Below are positions 1-13,700 of a stretch of DNA of 64,000 bases, one piece after another. Numbering within the stretch: position 1 is the stretch's first letter; every line of letters starts with the position of its first letter. Origin of the DNA: Nelumbo lutea (taxonomy: Eukaryota > Streptophyta > Magnoliopsida > Proteales > Nelumbonaceae); assembly GCA_022828595.1 (NCBI GenBank), contig JAKGHH010000005.1, forward strand, positions 25,618,193 to 25,682,192, written 5' to 3'. The position numbers were made by a program, and so were the translations under genes. The notes beneath the pieces are model-generated. The model ran no database searches, had not been told where the DNA came from, and worked only from the letters and a program-made list of their open reading frames with translations.

Positions 1-661
1 GGAATGCTAGTAGTCTGTTGCCAGGGTGCCGAATCGGTTTTCTGTGAGCGGGAACTCGGGCCTGGAGTGCCGAGGTGCCGACCTTGCGGGCGAGGTTCCT
101 GACCTGCCTGCGAGCTGCGAGGCGGGGTGATTTTTCTCTCTCTTTGGCATGGGGACAAGGCCTGGCTGTTAAGGGGGTTCTGGGGCCGGGAGGCTTTTCC
201 CTGGTGGGGGCGTCCATCCTGTGGGGAGGCCTTAACCGGCCTCGGAGCAGGGTGCCGAGGTGGAAGTAGTGGTTGGTTCAGCGGCAGTTGAGGGAACTGT
301 TGTTGATAGTGATACTGGGAGATGTTGTGCAGTACTTGGTGCTGCTGGAGCTGGTGTTGCTGGAACTGTTGCATTTGGGCTTGCATTGCCCGCATGCACT
401 GCATCAGGTCGTCCAACCGGTTTTGGCTGGTTGCCAGGGGAATGACAGTTGGTTCAGTAAAGGTTGTCTCGATAGGGGGAGGAAAGGGGATGCTCATGGC
501 AGGAAGGTTTACGGGCGCCACTACTTGTGGCGCATTCAAGCGGGGATCCCATCCACCAAAAGGGGGATGGTGAACTGTCCGACGCACACCACGGGGACTT
601 GAAGTTGTTCCCCGGTGGTGTTTGTCTCCGTGCCACGTCCGGCATTGCTGGAAGAAGCCAT
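1..661 (-). pseudogene. Gypsy gag N-terminal region, frame-broken, partial
   Basis: The likely gag start is the ATG at 661 (minus), opening MASSSNAGRGTETNTTGEQ. The same opening, with one residue changed, follows the LTR of the element at 31101. This frame stops near 536 and the coding sense resumes in another frame, including a stretch rich in glutamine and histidine around 290-420. The capsid core is outside the window. It is a structural protein gene of a retrotransposon and appears non-functional as read. Confidence 0.75.
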
Positions 662-723
662 GAGTGTTGGGTTTTTTGAAGAAAAGAGGTTATGAGAGTT
701 TAGATGGAGGCTTTTTGAAGCGT

Positions 724-743
724 TTCCCACAGACGGCGCCAAT
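724..743 (-). other. primer-binding site of the Gypsy element
   Basis: On the minus strand, directly after the LTR end, the sequence reads ATTGGCGCCGTCTGTGGG. The same string follows the LTR at 31932. Its position and the TGG near its start fit a tRNA primer-binding site; I do not assign the tRNA. Confidence 0.8.
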
Positions 744-1520
744 TGATGGTGCCGCAATCCGACCGGTCTTAGCTGTCAATGACCTTGCCTCTGAACGGAA
801 TTGCGGGGAACCTAAAACAGAGAAGATGAGGAAGCTCCGGGGGAACCCGGTGTGGAGGCTTCGAAGCTCAAGTTAGAATCCTTCAAAGGCAAGATAAAAC
901 CAGATAGCGCAAAGTTTGCATACCTTGTTCTTGGGGGTAGGGAGCCTTTTATAACCACCTCGCGCACTCACTTCCAAGCTTCTGTCAGATCGAGCACGAT
1001 TATTTCTGAGCTCTTGCCAGTTCGGATGTCATCCCCTCTGGCTGGCAGAACCGCCACTGCTCCCTTGGTCGGAGCCGTCTCTGCGACTGGTGACGACGGT
1101 GGCAGGAGACTGTTTGATGTGCGGCTGTCAAGCGTCAGATCCCAAATCAGTCAAGTGCACCGCCCTTGGATACGGACATCCTCGGTGTCAGGTATGGTAC
1201 GCTTGGTCAGTCTGGCGTCCCGGAGGCAAAGTGCTGGAATGGTGAGTGAGATGAAGTCTTGAGTTCGGATGGGGAGCGTCCCGAACTGCCGTGAGGCGGG
1301 CCAGTTCGGGTCACTACCTTGCGAAGCTCGGGCTTTGTAGGGAGCTCGGACTCCTAGTAGGGAGTTCAGACTCCTAGTAGGGAGTTCGAACTCCTAGTAG
1401 GGAGTTCGGACCGCTGGTTCCTCCCTTTGATGCTCATGCCTTGGGTGCGCTGTTTGTCCCGAGCTGTTTGCTTTTGCCACATGGAGTGATTGCGAGGTCG
1501 GGCCAAATCTTCCTTCATCA
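744..1520 (-). repeat. Gypsy 5' LTR, 777 bp
   Basis: The boundaries are set by the primer-binding site on one side and the TG end on the other. A TATA-like TTATAAAAGG (minus sense, near 945-955) sits at the same relative place as in the LTRs at 31101 and 56329. Positions 1341-1417 hold about four 20-bp direct repeats of the type GGAGTTCGGACTCCTAGTAG; their number differs between LTR copies. Reading frames inside the LTR are not genes. Confidence 0.88.
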
Positions 1521-3760
1521 GTAAGAGTGAATTTTTCCTTTCTTTGTGTTTGTCATTTCTCCGTTTTTATTTTGGTTGTATGTCCGTTTTAAATGCCATG
1601 TTTGAATCGTTTGGGTATAAAAATCAATGTTCGTACTATAGGGTTTTTGAACCTAAAATTCTTTTTTCTCCATTGTTCGTATGCCATAATGAATTTTGAC
1701 TTTTAATATTATTTCTGAAAAATAATTTACTATATAATTGCATGGCTGAATCACATGCAAGGATTGTATTGGGATTCAGCTGTATTAGGTTCCTAATCCC
1801 ATTGATTGAGGGTTTGTATTGGGCTCCTAACCCCATCGACTCACTTGCAAGGGATTCGGCAAAATCTGCGAAGATAAACCAGATTTTCTTAAGTTGGAAT
1901 ATTTTTGAGAGAAGTGCCACACGGTGGGTTATGCTAGCTATTGTCTTTTGTTATTCCCCATGCTTTGTTTTGTTTCAATATAAAAGAGTTCAAAAACTCT
2001 ATGTTTTGATGTAAAAGCTATGGGTATTGCTATTGGTCATTCTAACAAGGTGGTTCTGTGGTTGAAACATGCATCCCAACTCCATACAATCAAATATACC
2101 CTTTGGATTTCAATTCTTTCAAGAAATCTTGGGATTGGTTAGCCCCTGGTGCCTTGCGCAAGAAACCAGGGCTTCAGTGTTTTCACTGGTGATCAAAGTA
2201 ACTCTGCTTCATAAGAACCTTTTACCACTACAGCAAGTCATTACAACCAGAGCCTAAGAATTTTATACAAGGGAAAACTTGTGACATGCATGAGGCTCAT
2301 CATGTTTTCATTGTTTACAAAAATAATGTGGTTCATAAAAGAATAGTAGTAACAAGCTGTAGAATAAAAGCAAAGGAGAGATTTGATGCTCTGGTTTTGT
2401 GCAAGGACCCCTTGTATGACATGGCTAATTTGATGCCTTGATTGGTGAAGGGGAGCCCAAGAATCCAAGGGGAGATAACCTTCCAGCCACACACAACAGA
2501 GCAATTACATGGATATATAATCATCCAAACCACAAAGGGAAAATCAAAAGAGGCATATTCTATTAGTTTATTTATGTAGATTATGTGAACATTTAGTTAT
2601 TATGTTAGACATAGTGAGGAGAATAAAGAAATTGCATAGAGCTTAATAAAAATATTCATAAGATGAAGAAGAAACAGATTGATGATAACCTGTTCCCCAA
2701 TTTACTTATTTATAAAAGTCTTCTTTCTTTTATCAATATTTCTCTTGGTTAGTAAACCATTCATTGGTGCTGCATTGAACCCCATTACATGTCTTTTTCT
2801 TTTTCAAGTTATAAATTCCAAGTGTCTACATAGCTGCCATTTCAGGTATGTAGAGACACTCTCATTGTGAGAGGGAAAAAAAAAAGAGGAGGTCGCGTGT
2901 AAGGGAAGAGGGAAGAAAAGGTTTGGTGTAATCTTCAATTTATTTAACAGAAAATGAATCGATTAACAAAGGATAGAAACACTCAGCAGATCTGTGACTT
3001 AAATGCAGAGCTAGACCCACAGAGAGATGCTTTAGAATGAAAAAGATATCAAAGGAGATCTATAATCCTATTAAGTGGGGCAAAGGGGTTGCCAAGGGCC
3101 TGTGGTGCTCAACTGACATCTTCAATGAGAATTCTAAAGCTCTTGAGAACTAAGTCATCCTAAAATGAGTTTCAAGGGAGTTAAGAAGGAAAAGCTATTA
3201 TAAATCAGATATTGAAAGGGATTTTTTGTATGGCAACGACCATGAATATCCAAATAAAGTTTAGGCATGGTCTTAGGATGAATTTTTTTCTAAAGTCACT
3301 GTATATATTATATATATTTCTATACATTGTTACATACATTTATTCTTTAATATAAGGGGGAGTAATGTAGTACTGCTAAGATCTCCAATTCTTTAATGTT
3401 CATGTGCCAATGCTGATGCCAATGGATATCCATCATTAAGTATTCTATGATCAATGAGTGTTGCTTTCTCATCAATATGACTTTTTGGTTTTATGGTGGT
3501 TCTGCATGTATAATGAATAATTGATAGGAATGGATCATTACCTAGTACATTGGATAGAATGATAGTGGATAGATTACATACTTGACTACACCTAGTACAC
3601 ACCATTGTTGCTAAATAGGAGCCTCAATAAATTTTTGTTTGCCCTTGGACATCACAAATAGTTTTGTTGCCATATTGTAATTTGCACGATCTGTTTGCTA
3701 CAAGCCATGAGCCGTTTGTTGTAACAGGTGGATAAGAATAATAACAACAGATGTAGTCAT
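1521..3760. other. intergenic, no gene recognised
   Basis: AT-rich sequence with only short, featureless reading frames. A purine run GGGGGAG at about 3356 resembles the polypurine tract of a Copia element, but no LTR pair could be drawn around it. Nothing else is supported. Confidence 0.6.
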
Positions 3761-4430
3761 TGATGAAGGGTGATTTGGCACGACCTAGTAAGTAGAGGTC
3801 ATGTGGACGCGATCTGCTCGAAGGATGACAACACAGCGAAAAAGAGCCCAGTCAGCAAAAGTTAGAGCTTGGGTATTCGGTCACCTCGGCCCAAAACCAC
3901 CTCGCATAAAGGCACCTTGGCACCCAATTTAAGTTCAGGGCCAAAGACCGAAATGCCAGTTTGGGGCCAAAGAATTGAAGCGCCATGTAATCAACTCCAG
4001 AAGGTTCCCCAGCGGACCCTGAATTTCCCAGGATCACGATGTCCAGTAACAGGGCTCATCCTCACTCCACCCGAATTGGAGGAAAGTGATAAACCTTATC
4101 AATTGGCGCATTGCTCTCCTTCGGAAATGAAACGGATCTTATCTATGCAGTCTGGAGATCTCGGAGCCTTTTCGTAGGATTCACAACTACTCAACTATAT
4201 AAGGGCATTGATCCTCAAAGCGAAGGTATGTGCGATTATTCACATCCAAGCTCTCTAGCATTCATACTTAGCTCGCAAAAGACATAGCATACTGACTTAA
4301 GCATAAGAGCGACCTCACCGGTTTGCCACCCCGGTCCCTCTGAGCATTGTTTTGTAGATCAATCTAGCTCACCACGCAAGTATGTCCAAGTAGTTTCCTC
4401 AGCTAGGAGCTTCCAAATCGCGCACCATCA
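3761..4430 (+). mobile_element. solo LTR, 670 bp, second LTR family
   Basis: It starts TGATGAAGGG and ends CACCATCA, the same termini as the Gypsy LTRs in this window, but the interior is different. A TATA-like CTATATAAGGGC lies near 4194. It is flanked by GTCAT (3756-3760) and GTCAC (4431-4435), a 5-bp target-site duplication with one mismatch. No internal retrotransposon sequence is attached, so this is best read as a solo LTR left by LTR-LTR recombination. Confidence 0.75.
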
Positions 4431-7400
4431 GTCACCATTGACCATGGTTACATATAGATTTGGAACCCACATTTTGGGTTCTCTCAATGTCTTAACTCCT
4501 GCACCAATAGCTTTTTCTAGTTCCTTTCCATTGGTTTGAGCTTCACCACTTGAAGGAAGCATTGATTTTAATCTATTCCAAACAGACCTGACTTTCACCC
4601 TTAAAGCTTTCCCATGCTAGAAAGTAAAGTATTTTTTTTTTATAATTTTATAGAAACTTATATTATTAATTAATTTTTTTCATGATTATTAAATATTTTG
4701 TTACTTTTAAATTTTTATCATTTTATTTGTATTAGTTATTAAATATTTTATTTGTTAATAATTATTAAATATTTTATTACTTTTTAAGATATTATTTTTC
4801 TAATTATTAGCACGGATTCATGGAATTTATTTGTATTTTCAATATTATTTTATTTTTTAATAATATATTTTTAATTTTTAAAAATTTCAAGTGGAATTCT
4901 TAAATTTGTACATATTTTTAGATTTATTCTTATTTTTATCAATTATTTGTAATTTTAATGTATTCATAATTTTCAATGTTATTTTGAATTGAATAAATTA
5001 TTGTTTACTCTTTTATGAATTTTTGTATTAAATTATTATTTTAATTTTTATTAGATATTAATTATTTATTTGTTTTAATTATTACTTATTAATTAATTAT
5101 TGATTTTACTATTTTTTATTAATTATTTTAATCTTTACTAGTGTTACTTATTTCAATATTTTTATTAATTCTTATTTGTGTCATTTATTAATTATTAATT
5201 ATGAATTATTGTATTAATTTTTATTCGTATTATTTCAATATTATTTTGAATTTAATAAATCATTTTTTATGAGATAGTGCAAATTGAACTCAAAATTACC
5301 AAATAGTCTTTTCTATGGGTAAATTAGTAAAATCAGAGAATTTTAGATATTGAAAGTTTGATCAAAGACAAACAACCTTATCTATTTAGAGCCTCTAAAA
5401 AGTAAAAAACATATATGTTTCTTTCATATTTCAGACACAAATAATATCTTTTTAACTTTTCAGACTTTAGATTTCATATTTATCAAACACCACCTTAGTA
5501 AATGCGTTAAAATATAGTTGAACCTCCCTCGATGTTTCTCACAAACACTTATACCTCTCCTCTTATTTCTCGTAGGACTTAAACCTCCCTTATCAGTAAA
5601 ATGTGCTGGCATATTTGACAGAATCTATGAAAGGCTATTTTATCCTAATTAATTTTCAAATTTTCAAAGAGAACCACCTAAACTGTAACAATCTAAAACA
5701 AAAATACATAGTTAACTCAAATTAATCAAAAGAATATTGTAACTTCTCCAAGCCTCTAACTAGACTAGTAGCCATGTTGAAACAAAAGGGAATTCCATTC
5801 ACTTGCATTTTAATGGAGAACAATGTTGAAACTTAACCATAAATCTCATAACCAGAAAAGTCATGTCCCCAAAGGTGACGATGTTGAAGTTTTAATATGC
5901 CATCTATAAAATGCCCTGAGCACAAACCCTCTGTCTTGCAATCTAACAATGTCCGAAGAAACAATCGGAGATCAAATTCTTATAATCAATAAAAAATCCA
6001 TTATCATAAAAAATATTAGATAATTATGCTATTTGAAAAAAGACGAGATACATTTAGGGGGTGCTCTTTTTTTCAGATTTTGAGAGAGGGGAAAGTTGGT
6101 CAATAAGATTTTAATTCTCATTGGCCAAGAATCCCATGTTCTTTTTTTCAGATTCATGTAGGGACCAGGGAAAGTTTATTTTCCTGGGTACCACTTACCT
6201 ACGCAGGTAAGTGATACCCATCTCCTAGGTGGGTAAATAACTTTCCCACGTAGGGGGAAAATTGCCAACACTTGATGGGATAAAAATGCCCCTTTTAATA
6301 ACGGATTTTTATGGCTAAAATGACCATTGCTTCATTTACAGGAGAAATAAAAGAACAAGAAGAAATACTTATTTGGGTAAGTGCATTTACCCAGATAAAT
6401 AACTTATCAAAAATCGAAAGGGCCTTAGTCTTATTCCACAAAGGGAAAAAGTACTATTGATTCGAGAAGAAACCTTAATGCAATTGAACTGCAGAAGTAT
6501 AAAACTATAAACTATTGTAGTATTCTCCTCGTCATTGTTGATCATCAGCTGAAGTAGTGATGTTGCCGCTGTTTTCTACTTATTTACTTAGGGTTGTATA
6601 GGCGACTAAAGATCTATGAGCAGAGAAGAAAAGCTGTTCATGGTTTGGATAATGGCTTTAAATGTAATAGTCGTTATAGGTCAGAGAAGAGGACCGAAGG
6701 ACTATAGATTTGGTTCCTTCAATTTTCTACTTGCATCTCTGTTGTTACTTTTGAAGATTGTTAGTTGTTCATAGCTTGATTGACTTGAATCACACGCCTT
6801 CTGATTTTTGTGGATGAGCAAAATTGATTAGAAGGGACCGGGGTAAAATTGGGTTTAAAAAAAAATATTATTGACATGTATCTCACATTTTAAAGGATCT
6901 TGACTGAATACTAATACTAACAGAAGGGAGGCTTAGTCTGATGACATCAGCAAACAAGGGATGTCTTAGTCTATTTAGATTTCATTCTTTAGGAGAAATT
7001 TGAAAAGAGGTTTAAGTCTTTTGTCATAAATTACAGGGGTGTTTTAATAAATTATCAAAAAGAAAAGAGGAAAAAAATCCGATAAATGTGTCTATAGGGT
7101 CAAGGACCCTATAATCTAGTTGGTCAGTTGGTAACTAGATTTCCTTACACACTTCCTCCTCTACCCACTCTCTAGTTAATTGGCCGTACTTTTTTCTTTA
7201 ACTTATTAGACTAGATCTCTATAGCCAATAAAACACATTCTAATACCCTACTAACATATCTAACACCGCATATCTCATATACAGTGAGTCCACATCTCAT
7301 GGTGAGGTATATGATTTCAAATCCGAATCTTTTGCCCATAAGAATTTTACCCACGTCTACCCACATAAATCGCAGCCACACAGACGTGGGCACAAGCAGG

Positions 7401-7751
7401 AGATCCGGAGTCTGTGGTTTCAGGAAATGTTGGTAGTGTGTTGGAACCTGTTTGTTGGCAGGAGATCCTAACTCTTTAGTTACCCTTACTTTTTTCAGAC
7501 CCGCACCCGCTTACTACTCATTGGCCCTTGGCATACATACCACCTCGCCCAGTATCTTTGCATCTTTGCTGTACGAACAAGCGAAGACGGCCTTCCAAGT
7601 TCCAAGTTTCCAACCAACTAGGGAGGGAGGGAGGGATACATCATAAATTGGACGCTCAACTTAACAGGTTTCGAGTGGTAGGTGGTAGCATTCTTCTTCA
7701 TTGTATTCGCCGCTACCATCCAGACGAAGCAAACCAGAAACACAGCCAACA
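4431..7751. other. intergenic and 5' flank of the PFP alpha gene
   Basis: 4630-5280 is extremely AT-rich with repeated ATTATTAATT-like words. 5300-6050 shows nothing recognisable. 6055-6425 contains foldback sequence (see separate entry). The last few hundred bases before 7752 should hold the promoter and 5' UTR of the PFP alpha gene; I cannot place a TATA box or transcription start with confidence. Confidence 0.55.
6160..6412. repeat. foldback (MITE-like) sequence
   Basis: ACTTACCT and AGGTAAGT around 6187-6213 form a perfect short stem. The sequence outside them (AAAGTTTATTTTCC... versus ...GGTAAATAACTTT) extends the inverted repeat. A second inverted pair with GGGTAA/TTACCC lies at about 6375-6400. 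The outer boundaries and any target-site duplication are unclear. Confidence 0.35.
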
Positions 7752-10700
7752 ATGGATTCGGATTTTGGCATTCCCAGACAACTCTCAGATCTGCAAAAAT
7801 ATCGTGCTCTTTACGAGCCGGAACTTCCACCTTGTCTGCAGGCACAGCCTCTACTTTCTCTCTTCTAGGGTTTCGTTCCTTTTTCTTCTTTCCCTTTTCT
7901 CTCGTCCTTTTTTCCTCTTTCCCTTTTTTAGTTCCATTCTGGATGAACAGAATTTTCTCTTGGTAGTTGGTTCTATGTTTTTATATTCATGCTTTGCATA
8001 TTTCCTTCTCGTTTCATAGAAAATATATTATCGTTTTTGGTTTCTTTTTGAATCAAAATTCGGATCTTCAGAACTATATTGTTTATCCTCCCTTTTAGTG
8101 GAGCACGAGTAAGTCGAGTCTTCGTTGATTTGAATATTCTTCTCATTCATCTTTTTTTTATTCGATTTAGTGCCTGCATTGGCGCCGCTGTCTTATAGAA
8201 CCAAGAGTTTTTCCATCTTGTCTGTTGTTTTTCAGATTTTTAATGCAGTCCGTTCATTTTTCTACTTGGAAGTAGCGTGGGCGAATTTTCCCGTGCATCT
8301 GTCTTAAGCTGTTTTGAAATCGAAGCAGACCACAAGATGCATTGAATTCATGTGCTTTTTGATTACTATATTTTGTAAATGTATTCGTTGCAGCGTGTTT
8401 ATCTTCATCTCTGGGACGCTTCTTGTATGTGCCATCATGCTTCTGATCGTATATTTCCTACTGACAGGGAACAACGGTCAGGGTGGAATTTGGTGATGCA
8501 ACCACAACTGCAGATCCTTCTGGTTGCCCACAGCATCAGTCGGGCTTTTCCACATACATATGGCCAGCCCTTGGCACACTTTCTAAGGCCCAAGGCCCAG
8601 GTTCCTGATGCTCAGATAATTACAGAGCATCCAGCAATCAGGTATATGTTTGATGATGGCTTTCTTTATCTTTTACTCGTGGTGCTTAATGTTATCAGTT
8701 GAAACTTAATTTTTGCCATCTGTTGATTTTTGGTCGAGTCTGATTATCCTTGTCATGAAATCTATTGGTCTATTCATGTATCCTCTGTTCCCCCATTTGA
8801 GAGATGCTACTGTGATAAATTTAAGGGATACGTTAAACTCAACCCGTACTTCTCTACTAAGAATGATATCTGTGGAGTTGTGGACAACTGAGTGGCAAGC
8901 TTCTACTTCACACGTTGTGTCAATGCCTATTTTCTCTAAATTTATAAGGGTTTCAACAATTTTTATTGCATTTATGCAGCAGTGGTTAGTACATGTTGTA
9001 TGTTGTATATCCTGCTTTGTAAGTGGAGTTATGTTTACATTATCAAATTGTTCCTTACAGGGTGGGAGTGGTTTTCTGTGGGAGACAATCTCCAGGAGGG
9101 CATAATGTCATCTGGGGCCTTCACAGTGCTCTTAAAATCCACAATTCTAACAATGTTCTGCTTGGATTTATTGGTAAGTGTCATTGGGAGTGGTTTTATC
9201 CTTTTGGATTTATTGGTAACTTATTGTGTAGTTGTTGGTCCATTTGGTTATATGCAGTATGAACATGTGGAAATAAATTATTTGGGGTTAAGGCCATCTA
9301 GATGAGTTTGATGTTGTGGTTGACAATGAATGTTGTTTCCCTCAAGAGCTCAGACAGCCAACACAATTTCATCAATGTTGGTTCCTCTTCTTTTCTGATG
9401 CAGGTGGTACTGAAGGTTTATTTGCTCAGAAAACCCTTGAAATCACAAGATGATATTCTTTCTTCATACAAAAACCAAGGTTCACATGCATCCCCTTTAA
9501 ACTCTAGAAAAAATCTACCAAATGTTTTCCCTTGAATCGATCTCTAATGCTTTAAACTTTTAGGCTGTGTTTGGTTTGAAGGAAAAAGCACGGAAAGGAA
9601 GGGAAATGTAGCGAAACCTTTACAAACCTTGTATAGGTTTTCCTTATATTTCCATTCCTTTCCTTACCTTTTCCTTCAAACCAAACATTGCCTTAGAGTA
9701 GCAAGCACCTTGAAATGCCATTCTGCCATTTATGTATTATTAGCAATGGGATAATCAAGTCAAGGGTTTATGTGGTTTAATTTGTGAAGGTGGATATGAT
9801 TTGCTTGGCCGGACGAAAGATCAAATAAGAACATCTGAACAGTTAATGCTGCATTGGCCTCATGCAAAGCTTTGAAATTGGATGGCCTTGTCATAATTGG
9901 AGGTAGATACAGTTTTTGCAAATGAGTTTACAATATGTTGTAGGCTTATAGAGATCTAGAATTTCTTATAATTAAATACATTTTTAATTTTTGAAGGTGT
10001 AACATCAAACACTGATGCTGCTCAGCTTGCTGAGACATTTGCAGAAGAAAAATGCGCAACAAAGGTACTTCATTCTAGGATAGTTTAATGAGGCTTTAAT
10101 TTGAAGCACTAGGTTTATGTCTTTAATGTATTCTGAGTATTTCTTAGGCATCTTTTAATTTTACAAAACTTGCCTACAATATTGTAATGCTTGATGCAGC
10201 CCTTGCGCACCTAAAACATATGCCCTGAATTCTCTTCTTTTCTTAATGTCTTATTTGCTTTTTTTATTTTGTGTATTTTGGTAACATAAATGTTTGGGCC
10301 TTTTAGGTGGTTGGAGTTCCAGTTACATTGAATGGAGACCTCAAAAACCAGTTTGTTGAAGCTAATGTTGGGTTTGATACAATATGTAAGGTATTACTCT
10401 TTTTTTTCCATGATTATTGATATTAATAAAGGTTGAATAGTATGATATTTGTGCATGTCGGAAAACTTATGTTAGCTTCATTGAGAATATTTGAAATTTC
10501 TACAGTTTATTAATTCCAGGCTCTTCTTTAACTATCAGGGTTGAAAATCAAAAGTTCAACATTTCCAGGGGTTGAAAATGTTAAATACTATTTTGATATG
10601 ATTATCCAAAAGTCAATCTTTTATTTCCAGGTATTGAAAATGTTAATACTATCCAGGTTTTCCCATTGCCGACTTTTGGATAATCACATATTTTTAAATA

Positions 10701-13700
10701 AAAGGGAATGACATTTCATTAATATTACGAAGATGTTATTGCTCCAGAATAAATTTTGTAAAAAGAGTGGATCAGGTATATTTTAAAACTGTTTATAGAT
10801 GATTTAATGACTTTGACGGTGTTTCAATGTAAACATACTGGTATATATATGTATTTGTAGCTGTTTGTAAAACCTGGATAGGCGATTCAGATATATTTTT
10901 TTGTTCTCCCTTTCCTCAAGCATTCTATGCACAAGTTATTCAATTCACACTATCCAAAGAAATTGCTAATCTTGATCCTCCCCTGCTCCTTCAGGTCAAT
11001 TCTCAGCTCATCAGCAATGTGTGCACTGATGCTCTCTCTGCTGAGAAGGTAATTTATTTGATATCCATGAAAATGTAGTTCTCTCATTTTCTTTCCTTCT
11101 CTTCCAAATCTACCTTTAGTTATGTTTATGTAGGGAATAGACTATGTTGACTAGAAGTTTATTGGTGAGCAAAGAGATCTCGTTTAGTCAATCATGAATA
11201 TAGTAATTATTCTGGCTGGTATTCTCTGCAATGGAAACAATTGGTGGTTTTTTGGAGGCTTAGAAAATTAGGCTAAGGGGGGTACTGTCAAAATGAACCA
11301 TTACTTGGTGTAATGGTAAAATCTTGGTCTGTCAAGTATGAGATTGTGGGTTCAAGTCTGAGTGTGCCACTTTGTGCCAAAGGTCCCAAATAGCTGGTGC
11401 CAACATTGGGTAATGGCCTTCTTGTTACTGCATGGGCTCTACATTCTGGTCATAGCTTCTTCTGTTTCTGCTTTCAAATTGACTATGTATTCACTATTGT
11501 ACATTTTTTTGGACTTAATTGATAGATCACCTATTTGGATCCTCAATTTCTGTATCTTTTTTTTCCCAGTATTATTACTTTATCCGACTCATGGGCCGGA
11601 AAGCATCGCATGTTGCTTTGGAATGTACTCTCCAGTCACATCCAAATATGGTCAGCTTTTCCCATCAGACATTGCACTCGTTGATATAGTTACAAAATTG
11701 CTTTATCTTCCTGGCTTCTAAATATAGTTTGTTTTCTGCAAGTATCCCTCAGGTGATCCTTGGTGAGGAGGTTGCTTCATCAAAGCTCACTCTTTTTGAC
11801 ATAACACAACAAATTTGTGATGCAGTTCAAGCCAGGGTCGAACAAGGTTTGGAATAGTTACGCTTGAAAATATATTAGTAATATTACAATTAATTTTGTT
11901 GTTATCATGACAATAGCTTATGCTATTTTTTTCCTTTTTTTTTCTGATTAGACAAGTATCATGGGGTTATCTTACTTCCAGAGGGGCTTATAGAAAGCAT
12001 TCCTGAAATATATGCTCTTTTGCAGGTAGCTCACAGTTACATCCATACATGCATCTTTTTTCTGGAATATATGTTTTTTTGGCATTGTTTTTTACGTAGG
12101 TTATTTTCAGCTGAACTTAAAGCTGATAAACTGTTCTCAAAGTCTCATATATCATAATTGAATCCATTGATCTGAAATTATGCTTTGGTATTGCAACACC
12201 TCAGGAAATTCATGGTTGCACAGGCAAGGTGTCTCTGTTGAAAACATTTCTTCACAACTTTCACCTTGGGCATCTGCCTTGTTTGAATTTTTGCCCCACT
12301 TTATCAAAAGACAGGTTCAAATTTTCTCCTGTTCACATTAATTGAAAGACATTCCTGATGATTTATATAAACTATAATCAGTAATGATTGTCATCTGAAA
12401 CCTGATGTTTTGTGGTGCAGCTGCTCCTTCACCCCGAGTCTGATGATTCAGCTCAATTGTCCCAGGTATGGAGATTTGAATTCTTGATTGTGATTTAATG
12501 GAGTCATGGACACCTATCATTTTATTTATGTTACTTTTGCTTTCATCTTCAGATTGAGACTGAAAAACTCTTGGCACATTTGGTGGAGGCAGAAATGAAT
12601 AAACGCTTGGTAAGTTTTAATACAATGTGTTTCTTCTCTGTACCTTTCATTTTGCTTTTCTTTTACTCTTTTGTATGTTATTGTTCTTGTTCTTTACTAT
12701 TTTTAACTGGTAATTTCATATTTTGTTTTATTGATGATTTTAATATTTTATTGCATACTGGATATTCTATTTCTCTTTCTAATTTTTCTATTCCAAAGGA
12801 TGTTTTCCATAGAATCCACCTATGTTGGGATACTCTGTTTTTGTGAGATACTTTTCATGCTATAGTCCTAGGGATGCATCTATGGGTTGTTGATCCTGTT
12901 TTTTTGGGTCTTGCTGTATTTTTACTTGTTCTTAGAGGTTTTTTGGTCACCAAACTTTTTGAGGTGATCATGGAAAAGAAGTGAACGTGAGTTTTCTGAA
13001 GTCCATATAGTATATTTTTGAAAAAGGAAACATTGCAATGTTATTTTCAACAATGAAATATTATATTGTATTACATCATTCACCCAACAAAAGACACTCT
13101 TTTCAAAAATGGAATGTGCATGCACGCCTCTTGCCTTTTTCTCCCCTTTTGTTCCACTGGATCTGAGTTCTCTTTGCATTTTCTTTTTCTGTTTTGGACC
13201 CATTCAAATTGGTAAATTGTTATTTGTAAATGCTATAAGACGTACCTCTTTGTGGACAAAATGCATGCATGGAGAATAGACTATAACTTATTTCTTTCCA
13301 AGGGTTTGGTTTCCAGTCAGCCATATTCAGGGTCTCTTTTTTGCCTTGGGTCATTCTGATTACTGATTTCTTTGGTGACTTGGAACAGAAAGAAGGCACT
13401 TACAAAGGGAAGAAATTTAATGCTATTTGCCATTTTTTTGGCTATCAGGCTCGTGGATCTTTGCCATCAAAATTTGACTGCGATTATGCCTATGTATGTT
13501 TTCATTGGTTATTATAACTATTCTTGGCTACTTGGTTATCTGTTATTCATTTGCAGTAACCAGAAATTGAATTCATGAAGGTTCTTGGACACGTATGCTA
13601 TTCACATTCTAGCAGCTGGTTTGAATGGTTATATGGCAACCATAACCAACCTGAAAAATCCTGTGAACAAGTGGCGATGTGGAGCTGCTCCAATTACGGT

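Larger units (their letters stand above)
1..1520 (-). mobile_element. Gypsy LTR retrotransposon, 5' part, cut by window edge
   Basis: Read on the minus strand this is an LTR (1520 to 744), a primer-binding site just inside it, and the start of a gag region running off the left edge. The LTR starts TGATGAAGG and ends ATCA, giving the TG...CA ends of LTR elements. The gag start and a glutamine/histidine-rich stretch match the element at 31101-34250 closely, so the two belong to one family. Protease, reverse transcriptase, integrase and the 3' LTR would lie left of the window, so the left target-site copy cannot be checked; the right flank begins GTAAG. Confidence 0.88.

Noticed and set aside
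852..1262. 136-codon open frame on the plus strand
   Set aside because: It lies wholly within the Gypsy LTR, antisense to the element, with no domain.
1341..1417. Regularly spaced short repeats resembling a CRISPR array
   Set aside because: The 20-bp units are directly adjacent with no spacers and lie inside an LTR of a plant element.
3350..3370. Polypurine tract followed by a possible LTR start
   Set aside because: No second LTR, no TG...CA pair and no target-site duplication could be identified.
7528..9535. Several open frames of 60-160 codons over the first PFP alpha exons and introns
   Set aside because: They run through introns and out of frame with the conserved exons; only the exon pieces are coding.
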